A program made the position numbers and the translations under genes. Below are positions 25,433-34,769 of a DNA stretch of 64,000 nucleotides, piece after piece. The notes under the pieces were generated by a model that had not been told where the DNA came from, searched no databases, and worked only from the letters and a program-made list of their open reading frames with translations. Source of the DNA: Oceanisphaera sp. IT1-181 (GTDB taxonomy: Bacteria; Pseudomonadota; Gammaproteobacteria; Enterobacterales; Aeromonadaceae); NCBI RefSeq assembly GCF_033807535.1, contig NZ_CP136856.1:2599001-2663000 (forward strand), read 5' to 3'. Positions within the stretch are counted from its first letter, which is position 1. Each line of letters starts with the position of its first letter.

Positions 25433-26713
25433 TTACTTCCCCATCATCTCGGCTTTCAGTGCTGCGAAGTCGGCGGGGATCACGCCGTTGAGGGGCTCCA
25501 TGGCCATGTGCTTGGCCAATGGGCCCGGCAGAGGTAAATCTTGACCTAAGATTTCATCGACGTTTTCTTTGAACTTGGCTGGATGAGCGGTACATAAGAA
25601 AATGCCCACTTCGTCTTTGCCACGCTCTTTGTTGAGCAAGTCCCAACCGATGGCACCGTGGGGCTCACACAAGTAGCCTTTGGCGAATAAGCGCTGCAAG
25701 GCGTCTTTGGTTTGTGCATCGTCTAACGCGCCGGAGGCGATATCGGCCAAGTCCCAGCCTTTTACGCGGCACAACTCTTCGACTCGTGGCCAGTTATTAG
25801 GGCGGCTCACGTCCATGGCGTTAGAAATAGTTGCCACTGTGGTTTTTGGATCCCAGCTGCCACTAGCTAAGTAACGGGGCACGGTATCGTTGGCGTTTGT
25901 GGCGGCCATAAAGCGCTTCACCGGTAAGCCCAGCGCCTTGGCAATGAGGCCGGCGGTTAAGTTACCGAAGTTGCCAGAGGGTACAGCAATCACGGCTTTG
26001 TGGCGTTGCTCTGCTGGCAATTGTGCTACAGCTTCAAAGTAGTAGCACACTTGTGCTACTAAGCGGCTGATGTTGATGGAGTTAGCTGAGTTTAGGCCCA
26101 CGGCCGTTTTCAGCTCTTCATCATCAAAAGCTTGCTTCACTAATGCTTGGCAATCGTCGAAGTCACCTTTCACGGCTAAGGTGCGAATGTTATCGCCCAG
26201 CGTGGTGAACAGCTTTTCTTGCAGCGGGCTAATTTTGCCTTCTGGGTACAAGATAACCACGTCGATATTGGGCAGGCCGTAGAAGGCGTGGGCCACGGCG
26301 GCACCGGTGTCACCGGAGGTCGCAGTAAGGATGGTGATCTTTTTGCCGTCTGTGCTTAAAGTTGCCAAGCACTGGGCCATAAAGCGGCCACCAAAGTCTT
26401 TAAAGGCTAAGGTGGGGCCGTGGAACAGTTCAAGCGCGTAGGTGTACTCGTCGATTTTTACCAAAGGCGCGGGAAAGGTAAAAGCGCGCTCCACCATGGC
26501 AGCCAGCGTGGATTCTGGAATTTCATCACCAATCAGATGCTTCAATACCGCCACCGAGCGCGGCACTAATGGCAGCTCGAGCAGTGCATCAATGTTCGCG
26601 ATGGGGGTTAAGTTTTCTGGGAAAAATAAACCCTGACCACGACCTAGGCCTTGCTTAACGGCACCGGCAAAGTCGATGGTTTCCGAATTGTCCTTAATGT
26701 TGTACAGCTTCAT
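25433..26713 (-). CDS. thrC: Threonine synthase
   Basis: Last step of threonine synthesis: converts O-phospho-L-homoserine to threonine using PLP. It has 426 residues, the enteric-type length. The PLP lysine is K105 in FHGPTLAFKDFGGRF. TATSGDTGAAVAHAFYG binds the cofactor phosphate region, and VPSGNFGNLTAGL is also typical. It overlaps thrB by four bases (ATGA), giving translational coupling, and is the last gene of the operon before a strong terminator. Confidence 0.97.
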   Translation of the reverse strand: MKLYNIKDNSETIDFAGAVKQGLGRGQGLFFPENLTPIANIDALLELPLVPRSVAVLKHLIGDEIPESTLAAMVERAFTFPAPLVKIDEYTYALELFHGPTLAFKDFGGRFMAQCLATLSTDGKKITILTATSGDTGAAVAHAFYGLPNIDVVILYPEGKISPLQEKLFTTLGDNIRTLAVKGDFDDCQALVKQAFDDEELKTAVGLNSANSINISRLVAQVCYYFEAVAQLPAEQRHKAVIAVPSGNFGNLTAGLIAKALGLPVKRFMAATNANDTVPRYLASGSWDPKTTVATISNAMDVSRPNNWPRVEELCRVKGWDLADIASGALDDAQTKDALQRLFAKGYLCEPHGAIGWDLLNKERGKDEVGIFLCTAHPAKFKENVDEILGQDLPLPGPLAKHMAMEPLNGVIPADFAALKAEMMGK

Positions 26714-27666
26714 AGTTCAGTTCCTGTTACTCGAGCACCTTGGGTATCGATTTTGCAAATATGGCAAAACCCATCCTGATTTTGAATAAAGTTGTCGGTC
26801 AGCCAGTTTTTCAGCTTCTCGGCTTGGCCTAACTCTTTAAGCACGCAAAATACCGTGGGGCCACTGCCGGAAATACCGGTGGCCAGTGCGCCCATGGCGG
26901 CGGCTTGGTCGCGCACCGCATCAAAGCCTGGGATCAACTGCGCACGGTAAGGTTCGGCAATCACGTCTTTCAACATGGCGGCGGCAAGCCCCTCTTGTTG
27001 GGTGTGGCAGGCATGCACGAAACCACCCAAACGACGGCCATAAGTTAAGCAGTCTTGACGGCGATATTGAGCAGGCAAAATGCTGCGCGCCGCAGACGTA
27101 GAAACATTAATACCGGGATAACAGAGCACCCAGTACCAATCATCAAAGCTCGGCAGCGTTTGGCTCACTATGCCCGCTTCGTCTACCACTAATTGCAGGC
27201 CACCAAAATGACAAGGGGCCACGTTATCGTAATGTAAAGAGCCGGAGATCTGCCCTTCTAGCTCGCCCATTAGCAGCATTAACTCATGCTCACTAAGAGG
27301 AGTATCGTAAAAGGCATTCAGCGCCACAAAGGCCGCGACTATGCTGGTGGCACTGGAGCCTAAACCAGAGCCGACGGGCATGCTTTTTTCCAGCGTCATC
27401 TTCAGCTTTTTGCTGGCCACGCCTTTGTCGGCAATCGCTTCTTCAAAGGCCACATAGCAGTCGTAAACGATGTTTTGGGTAAAATCATCAGGCAGCTTAT
27501 GGGCATAAGCGCCCACGGTGTTGAGAGTAAACTCGCCATCCGTGTCACCTACCCAAACGCGGTCACCCAACATAGTGCCGTCTACAGGGGCCATGGCGGC
27601 CCCTAATACGTCAAAACCGACGCTGACGTTGGCGGTAGAGGCAGGGGCAAAGGCAACTACACTCAT
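26710..27666 (-). CDS. thrB: Homoserine kinase
   Basis: GHMP-family kinase that phosphorylates homoserine with ATP. It has 318 residues. The ATP-binding motif PVGSGLGSSATS is at 97-108. The N-terminal APASTANVSVGFDVLGAA and the C-terminal GISGSGPTVFCV are family landmarks. The start ATG abuts the thrA stop with no gap, and the end overlaps thrC by four bases, as in E. coli. Confidence 0.97.
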   Translation of the reverse strand: MSVVAFAPASTANVSVGFDVLGAAMAPVDGTMLGDRVWVGDTDGEFTLNTVGAYAHKLPDDFTQNIVYDCYVAFEEAIADKGVASKKLKMTLEKSMPVGSGLGSSATSIVAAFVALNAFYDTPLSEHELMLLMGELEGQISGSLHYDNVAPCHFGGLQLVVDEAGIVSQTLPSFDDWYWVLCYPGINVSTSAARSILPAQYRRQDCLTYGRRLGGFVHACHTQQEGLAAAMLKDVIAEPYRAQLIPGFDAVRDQAAAMGALATGISGSGPTVFCVLKELGQAEKLKNWLTDNFIQNQDGFCHICKIDTQGARVTGTEL

Positions 27667-30126
27667 TTAAATCTCCTGCTTCCAGTTATGGGTACGTAAT
27701 AAATCGGCAAATACGCCAGCGGCGGTGACATCGGCACCGGCACCATAGCCACGCAGTACCAGCGGGATAGGCTGGTAATATTGGGTGTAGAATGCCAGCG
27801 CGTTTTCACCGTCTTTTACTTTGAACAGCGGATCATCGCCGTCTACGGCCTTAATGGCAACCTTGCAGTGACCATTTTCAATTTCGCCCACATAACGCAA
27901 CACTTTGCCTTCGGCGGCTGACTCAGAGACCAACTTTTCGAAATAGGCGTTAGCTTCTGGCAGACGCGCCATAAAGGTTTCAATATCGCCGCTGTCGTCA
28001 AACTCGGGCGGCAAGCTGGCTTCCACTTCAATGTCGGTTAAGTCCAACTGCATGCCGGCTTCACGGGCCAAGATCAACAGCTTGCGCGCTACATCCATGC
28101 CGCTTAAGTCATCACGGGGATCCGGCTCGGTAAAGCCATTTTCGCGGGCGATGCGAGTGGCATCGGCAAAGCTCATGCCTTCATCTAACTTACCGAAGAT
28201 GTAAGACATGGAGCCGGACAAAATACCGCCAAAGGCGTTAAGTTCATCACCGGCGCGCAGTAAGTTCTGCAGATTTTCAATCACCGGCAAACCCGCGCCT
28301 ACGGTAGTTTCATACAAGAATTTACGGTGGGTACGCTGGGCGGCACGGCGCAGCTGGCGATAGTAATCCAGACTGGCGGTGTTGGCTTTTTTATTGGGGG
28401 TGACCACATGGAAACCCGCCGTTAAGAAGTCGGCATATTGCTCGGCCACACCATCGCTTGAAGTACAGTCCACTAATACGGGGTTGATTAAGTGGCTGTC
28501 GTCGACCATGCGCTGTAAGCGCGGCAAATTAAAGGTGTCGGTAGCTTGGCTGAGCTGTTCTTTCCAGTTAGACAAGCTGATACCGTCACGATTAAGCGTC
28601 ATTTGGCGTGAGTTGGCGATGCCCACCACGCGAATACCGATGTCTTGTTTTTCTAATACTGGCTGCTGGCGACGAATTTGCTCAAGCAAGGCCGCACCCA
28701 CGCCACCACAACCCACTAAGAACACATCAATAAAGCGACGGCTAGAGAAGAAGTTTTGGTGACAAGCTTTAATGGCCTCAGTGGTTTTTGCTTTGTGGAT
28801 CACCGCCGAAATGGAGCGCTCGCTGGAGCCTTGAGCAATGGCGACGATATTGATAGAGGCTTCGGCCAGCGCATTAAAGAAGCGTGCGGAAACGCCTTTC
28901 ACCATGCGCATACGATCACCGACCAAAGAGATAATGGCCAAATCTTCGATGATATCTAACGGCTCAAGCAACTTGTTTTTAAATTCCAGTGCGAACTCGT
29001 TAGCAATGGCGATTTGGGCTTTGCGCTGATCAAAGTTATGAATACAAAAGCTCACGCTGTATTCCGACGAGTTTTGGGTGATCAGCACAATACTGACGCC
29101 GGCACGAGACACGCAAGAGAACAAGCGCCCCGCCATGCCGACCATGCCTTTCATGCCCGGACCCGAGATATTGATCATGGTCATGCCGACCAAGTCAGAA
29201 ATGCCTTTTACTTGTTGGTCGTCATCACTGCACTCAGGGCCGATTAACGAGCCTTCGCCTTGAGGATTACCGGTGTTTTTGATCAAGCACGGAATATGGA
29301 ACTGAGCGATGGGCGCGATGGTTTTTGGGTGTAATACCTTGGCACCAAAGTAAGACAGCTCCATGGCTTCTTTATAAGACAGTTGCTTGAGTAACTTAGC
29401 ATCTGGTACCAAGCGTGGGTCGCAGTTGTACACGCCGTCTACGTCGGTCCAAATTTCGCAGCACTCGGCATTCACACAAGCGGCCAGTACGGCGGCGGAA
29501 TAATCTGAGCCATTACGACCCAAAATTACCGTCTCGCCTTTGTCGTTGCCGGCGGTAAAGCCTGGCATCAGGTAGATGCAATCATCACGTAAGTCTGCGT
29601 CTGCAAAGCGCTGGCGCGAAACTTCAATATTGACGGTGGCCTCTAAATAGCTGCCCTCGCCCAGTAACATGGTTTGTGGCGCTATCACTTCTACTTGCTC
29701 GCCGCGGGCGGTCAATAACTCGGCCATGGTGGCAATGGATAAGGCTTCGCCACGGCTTAAAATATGCGCTTGGGTATTATCAGGGCACTGCTGTAGTAAA
29801 CCGACCCCTTTTAACAAGCGGGCCAGCTGACCTAATTCGCGTTCAACGCGTCCCTTAACACCGCTATCGTCAAATGCAGGATACTTAGTTTTTAGTCCGT
29901 CGATAATGCCATGAAAAATCTGTTCGATTTCTTGCAATACCGGAGCTGGATCCAGGCCACGAATGGTCTGCTCTACTACCGCCACCAAATGGTTGGTGAC
30001 CTTGGCGGGGGCAGACAGCACCAGCGCCACCTGAGATTGCTGCTGATTATTGACCACGATATCGGCGACATTGTTAAATCGCTCGCTGTTGGCCAAAGAG
30101 GTGCCGCCAAACTTCAAGACTCGCAT
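27667..30126 (-). CDS. thrA: Bifunctional aspartokinase I / homoserine dehydrogenase I
   Basis: Catalyses the first and third steps from aspartate towards threonine. It has 819 residues, the same class as E. coli ThrA. The kinase domain begins MRVLKFGGTS and includes GRNGSDYSAAVLAA. Two ACT regulatory segments span ~310-455 (GMKGMVGMAGRLFSCVSRAG; IISLVGDRMRMVKGVSARFF). The dehydrogenase begins with the NAD motif VGCGGVGAALLEQ near 470 and has VTPNKKAN and GILSGSMSYIFGKLD. Feedback control by threonine is expected from the family. Transcription is controlled by the leader and attenuator upstream. Confidence 0.97.
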   Translation of the reverse strand: MRVLKFGGTSLANSERFNNVADIVVNNQQQSQVALVLSAPAKVTNHLVAVVEQTIRGLDPAPVLQEIEQIFHGIIDGLKTKYPAFDDSGVKGRVERELGQLARLLKGVGLLQQCPDNTQAHILSRGEALSIATMAELLTARGEQVEVIAPQTMLLGEGSYLEATVNIEVSRQRFADADLRDDCIYLMPGFTAGNDKGETVILGRNGSDYSAAVLAACVNAECCEIWTDVDGVYNCDPRLVPDAKLLKQLSYKEAMELSYFGAKVLHPKTIAPIAQFHIPCLIKNTGNPQGEGSLIGPECSDDDQQVKGISDLVGMTMINISGPGMKGMVGMAGRLFSCVSRAGVSIVLITQNSSEYSVSFCIHNFDQRKAQIAIANEFALEFKNKLLEPLDIIEDLAIISLVGDRMRMVKGVSARFFNALAEASINIVAIAQGSSERSISAVIHKAKTTEAIKACHQNFFSSRRFIDVFLVGCGGVGAALLEQIRRQQPVLEKQDIGIRVVGIANSRQMTLNRDGISLSNWKEQLSQATDTFNLPRLQRMVDDSHLINPVLVDCTSSDGVAEQYADFLTAGFHVVTPNKKANTASLDYYRQLRRAAQRTHRKFLYETTVGAGLPVIENLQNLLRAGDELNAFGGILSGSMSYIFGKLDEGMSFADATRIARENGFTEPDPRDDLSGMDVARKLLILAREAGMQLDLTDIEVEASLPPEFDDSGDIETFMARLPEANAYFEKLVSESAAEGKVLRYVGEIENGHCKVAIKAVDGDDPLFKVKDGENALAFYTQYYQPIPLVLRGYGAGADVTAAGVFADLLRTHNWKQEI

Positions 30127-30218
30127 TCATAACTCCCTGTGCAAAACGAAAAAGTGCAAAACGAAAAAGCGTTAAACGAAAACTGCTAAACGAAAAGAGC
30201 AAAAATAAAAAACTAAAC

Positions 30219-30253
30219 AAAAAAGCCCGCGTCAGGTAAGGACGCGGGCTTTA
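30219..30253 (-). terminator. Threonine operon attenuator
   Basis: On the minus strand AAAGCCCGCGTC pairs with GACGCGGGCTTT around a 7-base loop, followed by T residues. It lies 28 bases after the thrL stop and about 90 bases before thrA, the standard place for an attenuator controlled by ribosome stalling in the leader. Confidence 0.93.
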
Positions 30254-30280
30254 AGATTCTAATCATGTGTCGTTAGCGCA

Positions 30281-30367
30281 TCAGCCCGCTCCAGTGCCAC
30301 GTATGGTGGTGCTGGTAATAGTGCCGATAATAATAATGCTGGTGATGCGGTGTGCACTGAGCAACAT
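30281..30367 (-). CDS. thrL: thr operon leader peptide
   Basis: A 28-residue peptide from ATG 30367, with AAGG nine bases upstream, to TGA at 30281. It begins MLLSAHRITS and ends TTIRGTGAG. It holds seven Ile and six Thr, including four consecutive Ile codons, matching the Thr/Ile-rich leaders that sense charged tRNA-Thr and tRNA-Ile. Stalling would prevent the downstream attenuator hairpin. The C-terminal GTGAG resembles the GNGAG end of E. coli ThrL. Confidence 0.92.
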   Translation of the reverse strand: MLLSAHRITSIIIIGTITSTTIRGTGAG

Positions 30368-30397
30368 AACGAACAACCTTGAATAGCGAATGGCATA

Positions 30398-30426
30398 GCA
30401 ATAACCTGAGCGCGCATGCTTGTCAA
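30398..30426 (-). promoter_or_regulatory. Probable thr operon promoter
   Basis: The minus strand has a perfect TTGACA at 30426-30421, a 17-base spacer and TATTGC at 30403-30398. Transcription would start near 30391, about 25 bases before thrL. The -35 box overlaps the last codons of lasT. Confidence 0.65.
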
Positions 30427-31121
30427 CCATCCCTACGCTCAGACAGCGCTCTATCAAGATCTTTATAGAGCAGATGCAACAGGTTTAAGTCCCGCTGTTC
30501 TAGCATAGGTAAACGGTCAAATACCCACTCAGCCAGTTTTTCCTGCGGCTCGACACCGATATCATCAAACAATTGTGCTGTTTTTTGTTGTAACAGCCTT
30601 AACTGCCTATTTTCTGTATGAGCGGCGGAATTTTCTGCTACTGGCTGCTGCACACCCTGACTAAACTCGTAGGCATAAAGCATAATGGCTTGGCCTAAAT
30701 TCAGTGAGGGATAACTCACTTTCAGGGGCAAGTAGCTGATAATATCGGCAAGCGCCAAATCTTCGTTACTTAAGCCGGACTCTTCACAGCCAAATAACAG
30801 CGCTACTTTTTGTACTTGCTTGTTATTCACCTGCGCAATGGCTTGTTGGGGCGTGAGGTAATAACGATAACGGCCACGCTCACGCGCCGTGGTGGCGATC
30901 ACTAAGTCCATATCAGCCAGTGCGGGGGCCAGCTCGGCAAAGTATTCGGCTTGGTCTAAAATCTCTTGGGCACCGTGGGCCACCCAGTGGGCTTTGTCTT
31001 CTTCATGTACGCGGCTGTTCACTAAGCGCATTTGGCTAAAGCCCATGGTCTTCATGGCCCGGGCCGCAGCACCGACGTTTTCTGCCCGCGCCGGCGATTT
31101 AAGTACAAAATACAGCTGCAT
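30423..31121 (-). CDS. lasT: tRNA/rRNA 2'-O-methyltransferase-like protein LasT (SpoU/TrmJ family)
   Basis: SPOUT-fold RNA methyltransferase homologue; the E. coli LasT (YjtD) substrate is not settled. The start ATG 31121 (MQLYFVLKSPARAENVGAAA) is taken over a GTG two codons earlier. Length is 232 residues. The SpoU landmarks are N in ARAENVGAAARAMKTMGF, LLFGCEESGLSNEDL and YPSLNLGQAIMLYAYE, the last two forming the knotted SAM site. Its position directly upstream of thrL matches the E. coli chromosome. Confidence 0.92.
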   Translation of the reverse strand: MQLYFVLKSPARAENVGAAARAMKTMGFSQMRLVNSRVHEEDKAHWVAHGAQEILDQAEYFAELAPALADMDLVIATTARERGRYRYYLTPQQAIAQVNNKQVQKVALLFGCEESGLSNEDLALADIISYLPLKVSYPSLNLGQAIMLYAYEFSQGVQQPVAENSAAHTENRQLRLLQQKTAQLFDDIGVEPQEKLAEWVFDRLPMLEQRDLNLLHLLYKDLDRALSERRDG

Positions 31122-31834
31122 GACCACCCCACCCTCACCTAATTTTCACCCAACAAAACGGCGCACATTCTGCCATAAAAGGCGCTGCAGCGATAGCGTG
31201 CGAAGGCCCGAAAAGAGCGTGATGTGTGAGGGATAAAGAGTGAAGGGGACAATATAACCCCAAGGGCGGAACATAGCGTCCAGCTCTAAAAGAGGACGAA
31301 TGAATTCGACCCTACCTTAAAGCGGACGGCTTACTGTCGCCCGAAGGGCTTCCATTTTTCTGTGTTTTTCATAAATAGGCGTGCTCTCGTTGCCAAAAGA
31401 CGTGGTAAAAGGGTTTCCTGATTACGTATGAATCTCAACCATAACGCACCCTGTTTCGGTTTGTTCTTTGTAGCTGCCCCGTCTCTTTAATAAAGAGGAC
31501 TTCGGCAGGCCAGCTCTGCTGGCTGTTACTGAGGTTTAGATTTAAACCAAAACACCAAACCGGGCCGAAGTCCTCTTCGCCGAAGAGACGGGCCCCTACA
31601 AGGTCAAAATACCAAACTGAGCCTCATATTCTTTACCGAAAAGGCGGCACCTACCTGTAACCTATTGAATTTATTGGCGCTGAGTTCACTGAAACATGGC
31701 TGAGCTTTGTGGGTAATCAGGAAAGGTTTTTACGTTCTAGCGCTCAGTGTTGTACGAATTTAGGGTTGGTTGGCTTGTTCGCTTCACCCTTCACTCTTTA
31801 CCCTTCACATGGTTTCCCGTGGCAAAGCCTGCAT
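31122..31834. other. Intergenic region between lasT and the RraA-like gene
   Basis: Apart from MITE copy 2 (31417-31721), I see only a decayed piece of the CCGTGGCAAA hairpin family near 31360-31410 (TTTCTGTGTTTTTCATAAAT, TTGCCAAAAGACGTGG) and no gene. Confidence 0.5.
31417..31721. repeat. MITE-like element, copy 2
   Basis: 305 bases from CCTGATTACGTATGAATCTC to GTGGGTAATCAGG, nearly identical to copy 1 over most of its length, but with an extra GCCGAAGAGACGGGC segment in the middle. Flanks AAGGGTTT (left) and AAAGGTTT (right) differ by one base, consistent with an ageing 8-bp target duplication. Confidence 0.82.
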
Positions 31835-32326
31835 TTAAAACGAAGGGTGACTCAAGGCTTCTTGAGAGACCAAGATGCCGTTGATATCTGCATAGAGATA
31901 ATCACCGGCATTAATGGTGACTCCGGCGAAGGTGACGGCTAAGTCCGTCTCGCCTAAGCCGCGTTTCTCGGTTTTCATGGGGCTGGCGGCCAGTGCTTTA
32001 ACCCCCAATGCCATGGCACTAATCGCAGCTGCATCACGAATGGCACCGTTGATCACCACGCCAGCCCAGCCGTTTTCCATTGCCGTGGCGGCCACTTGAT
32101 CGCCCATGAGTGCGCGATTAACAGATCCGCCGCCATCCACCACTAATACCTTACCCGTGCCAGGCGTGGCGACGAGCTCGCGAACCCGCGAGTTATCTTC
32201 AAAACAGCGCACTGTCACGACTTTCCCCCAAAAGGTAGTTTGTGCGCCAAAATCTTTAAATATTGGCGCTAATATCTTAACTTTCTCTGGGTGCTCATCA
32301 CACAAGTCTGGTAGTAAATCCATCAT
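31835..32326 (-). CDS. RraA-like protein (regulator of RNase E / HMG aldolase family)
   Basis: Member of the RraA/Proteins-S6-like family; E. coli RraA inhibits RNase E, while relatives are 4-hydroxy-4-methyl-2-oxoglutarate aldolases. The start ATG 32326 follows GGAG by seven bases; the annotated protein is 163 residues (MMDLLPDLCDEHPEKV). Landmarks are VRCFEDNSRVRELV, KVLVVDGGGSVNRALMGD, GWAGVVINGAIRD and the acidic-site segment. The D in GAIRDA and R in the preceding loop are the residues used by aldolase members. The length and start favour RraA proper, but the sequence cannot decide the activity. Confidence 0.85.
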   Translation of the reverse strand: MMDLLPDLCDEHPEKVKILAPIFKDFGAQTTFWGKVVTVRCFEDNSRVRELVATPGTGKVLVVDGGGSVNRALMGDQVAATAMENGWAGVVINGAIRDAAAISAMALGVKALAASPMKTEKRGLGETDLAVTFAGVTINAGDYLYADINGILVSQEALSHPSF

Positions 32327-32532
32327 CAGGCATCTCCTAATCATATTTTATTAAGCTTTATATGGCTTTTAGTGCTCTTACTTACATTCGTTAAGCCCTC
32401 TACGCATCAAGTAACCTCTAAATACTAGGCTGCAATCTATCTAACCCTACTATTATTAAGACGTTAACTCTAATATCTCAACGCGTTGAGCACGCTGGGC
32501 GCGTTAATTATCGAAATAAAGCCATAGGGTTA

Positions 32533-32825
32533 CCTGATTACTCATGAACTTCAGCCATTATGCGCGCTGTTTCGGTTTGTTCTTTTCTCACTGCCCGGTT
32601 GGCTCCAAGGCCAAGGGTCTGGCACTTGTAGCAGCCAATTTATTCGGCTGGCCAGCTCCGCTGGCTGTTTGTGAGCTTTAGGAATAAAAACCAAAACCGT
32701 GCCGAAGTCCTCTTCGCCGAAGAGACGGGCACCTACAAGGGAGGAGACGGGCATCTCCCTGTAACTTATTGAATTCATTGATGCTGAATTCACTGAAATA
32801 TGGCTGAGCTTTGTGGGTAATCAGG
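32533..32825. repeat. MITE-like element, copy 3 (diverged)
   Basis: 293 bases from CCTGATTACTCATGAACTTC to GAGCTTTGTGGGTAATCAGG. The ends are conserved but the interior differs (GGCTCCAAGGCCAAGGGTCT) and matches copy 4 there. Its flanks TAGGGTTA and TGCGTTCA no longer match, suggesting an older insertion or recombination between copies. Confidence 0.78.
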
Positions 32826-33359
32826 TGCGTTCAAGCCCCACAACCACGCCAAATTTCAAAACGTTGCACCGTAGAGGCCGCTTTAGCTGGCCGGTGGCGC
32901 GTTAGCGCCACCAAGCTCTTCAAACCGCACGACGTTGACAAAGGCCGCATCTTCACTCTTTACCCATCACACTTCGCGTTCTTTTCCGCCGTCCTGGGCT
33001 TGACCTTGATCAAGGTTACGTTTAAAACTATTTAACATTCTGGGAGCTTGACTATTGTTATGCCCCTGTTAACTGTTAAAATAGTGCAACTTTAGGTAAT
33101 GGACCTCTGTTTGTCCCGTCGGTCTATTTTGAGCACCATGCAGTAACCACATGGCAGCAACCACATGGGATGGCAGCAACTGCATGGGATGCAAATAAAA
33201 AAAGCTCAAAGCAGGCAGTGTCACTGGGCCGAAAGCTCGCTACTTAAACAGTAGTGTAGCGCTGCGTAAGAGGGTAGAAGCGTTACAAATGATCCACATT
33301 TCCTACTCCAGCGACGGTTGATACTCAACTCTATTTACATCTAATAAACAGGTAGGCAC
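32826..33359. other. Upstream region of arcA
   Basis: No gene is seen. A perfect hairpin with arms GGTGGCGC and GCGCCACC lies at 32893-32912. Short direct repeats of the form GGCAGCAACCACATGGGAT occur at 33149-33190. TTGACT at 33048-33053 and TAAAAT at 33077-33082 are separated by 23 bases, too far for one promoter. arcA has an AGG-containing ribosome site just before its ATG. Confidence 0.4.
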
Positions 33360-34076
33360 ATGCAGACTCCACATATTCTTATTGTTGAAGACGAGTTAGT
33401 TACTCGTAATACGTTGAAAGGCATTTTTGAAGCAGAAGGTTATTCTGTTTTAGAAGCCACCGATGGCGACGAGATGTATAAGGCGCTGTCGAACAACAAC
33501 ATCAACTTGGTGATCATGGATATCAACCTGCCAGGCAAAAATGGCTTGTTGCTGGCCCGTGAATTGCGCGAGCAGCACAACCTCGCCTTGATGTTTTTGA
33601 CCGGTCGCGATAACGAAGTGGATAAGATCTTGGGCCTAGAAATTGGCGCCGATGATTACATTACTAAGCCGTTTAACCCTCGTGAGCTGACCATACGCGC
33701 ACGCAACCTCTTAAGCCGCACCATGCAAACGCCAGAAGCGCCGGAAGAAGAGCGCCAAGTGGATGCCTATCGTTTTAATGGTTGGACGCTGGACATTAAT
33801 AGCCGCGCTTTGGTGAGCCCGAATAACGAAGTGTTCAAACTGCCGCGCAGTGAATTTCGTGCCATGATCCATTTTTGTGAGCAGCCTGGTCAAATTCAAA
33901 GCCGTGCCGAGTTACTGAAAAAGATGACCGGCCGCGAGCTTAAGCCTCATGATCGTACGGTAGACGTCACCATTCGTCGTATTCGTAAGCACTTTGAGTC
34001 TATGCCAGACACCCCAGAAATTATCGCCACCATCCACGGCGAAGGCTATCGCTTTTGCGGTGACTTAGAAAGCTAA
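33360..34076 (+). CDS. arcA: Aerobic respiration control response regulator ArcA
   Basis: OmpR-family response regulator that, phosphorylated by ArcB, represses aerobic metabolism genes under low oxygen. It has 238 residues as in E. coli. The receiver domain has VEDE near the N-terminus, phospho-acceptor D54 in LVIMDINLPGKNG, and the TKPFNPREL switch segment. The C-terminal winged helix (~135-235) has the RTVDVTIRRIRKHFE recognition region. A strong terminator follows. Its proximity to lasT-thr matches enterobacterial order, though here extra repeats and an RraA-like gene intervene. Confidence 0.97.
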   Translation: MQTPHILIVEDELVTRNTLKGIFEAEGYSVLEATDGDEMYKALSNNNINLVIMDINLPGKNGLLLARELREQHNLALMFLTGRDNEVDKILGLEIGADDYITKPFNPRELTIRARNLLSRTMQTPEAPEEERQVDAYRFNGWTLDINSRALVSPNNEVFKLPRSEFRAMIHFCEQPGQIQSRAELLKKMTGRELKPHDRTVDVTIRRIRKHFESMPDTPEIIATIHGEGYRFCGDLES

Positions 34077-34097
34077 GCGCCAATCTAATACCCACTT

Positions 34098-34124
34098 AAA
34101 AACCCCGCCAACGCGGGGTTTTTG
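34098..34124 (+). terminator. arcA terminator
   Basis: AAAAACCCCGC and GCGGGGTTTTT form a perfect stem around a CAA-type loop, followed by T residues, about 20 bases after the arcA stop. Confidence 0.93.
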
Positions 34125-34160
34125 TTATGGTGCACTCCTTACTAATTAAGTCTTTTTGCC

Positions 34161-34769
34161 ATGAACGCCAAGAAACCACGCCCCAACTTCAGATCAAAAC
34201 CGAAAGTCACCACTAAAGCCCCAGCTAGTACTGGCCCTGCCGTGACGCTGCTGTTTAACAAACCTTATATGGTGTTGTGCCAATTTACCGATGGTGAGGG
34301 CCGCCAAACCTTGGCGGACTTTATTAAGCAGCCGGGTGTGTATGCGGCGGGTCGTTTGGACAGAGACAGCGAAGGCCTATTAGTGCTCACCAATAACGGT
34401 GCACTTAACGCGCGCCTTACCCAGCCTGGGCGTAAAACCGCCAAAACCTACTGGGCTCAGGTAGAAGGTGTGCCCAGCGAAGCGGATTTGAACTTACTGC
34501 GCCACGGCGTGACCTTAAAAGACGGCCCCACCCTGCCCGCCGAAGTGCGCATTATGGCGGAGCCCGCCGTTTGGCCACGCACCCCGCCCATTCGAGAGCG
34601 CCAGCAAATCCCCACCACTTGGCTAGAAATTCGCATTATAGAAGGCCGTAATCGTCAAGTAAGACGCATGACCGCGCACATCGGCTTTGCAACTTTGCGC
34701 TTAATTCGTTATGGCGTGGGTGACTGGACCTTGGACGATTTACCCTCGGGCCAATGGAGAGCGGTATGA
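34161..34769 (+). CDS. rluE: 23S rRNA pseudouridine synthase (RluE, RsuA family)
   Basis: Converts U2457 of 23S rRNA to pseudouridine in E. coli. It has 202 residues. The catalytic aspartate is D67 in AGRLDRDSEGLLVLTN. FNKPYMVLCQF near the N-terminus and EGRNRQVRRMTAHIGFATLRLIR near the C-terminus are RsuA/RluE signatures. There is no S4 domain, consistent with RluE. The basic N-terminal tail is longer than the core needs. It overlaps nudJ by four bases, the same pair as in E. coli (ymfC-ymfB). Confidence 0.93.
   Translation: MNAKKPRPNFRSKPKVTTKAPASTGPAVTLLFNKPYMVLCQFTDGEGRQTLADFIKQPGVYAAGRLDRDSEGLLVLTNNGALNARLTQPGRKTAKTYWAQVEGVPSEADLNLLRHGVTLKDGPTLPAEVRIMAEPAVWPRTPPIRERQQIPTTWLEIRIIEGRNRQVRRMTAHIGFATLRLIRYGVGDWTLDDLPSGQWRAV

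Noticed and set aside
33048..33082. TTGACT and TAAAAT as an arcA promoter
   Set aside because: The 23-base spacing is too long for a sigma-70 promoter. They may belong to separate promoters, but that cannot be supported.
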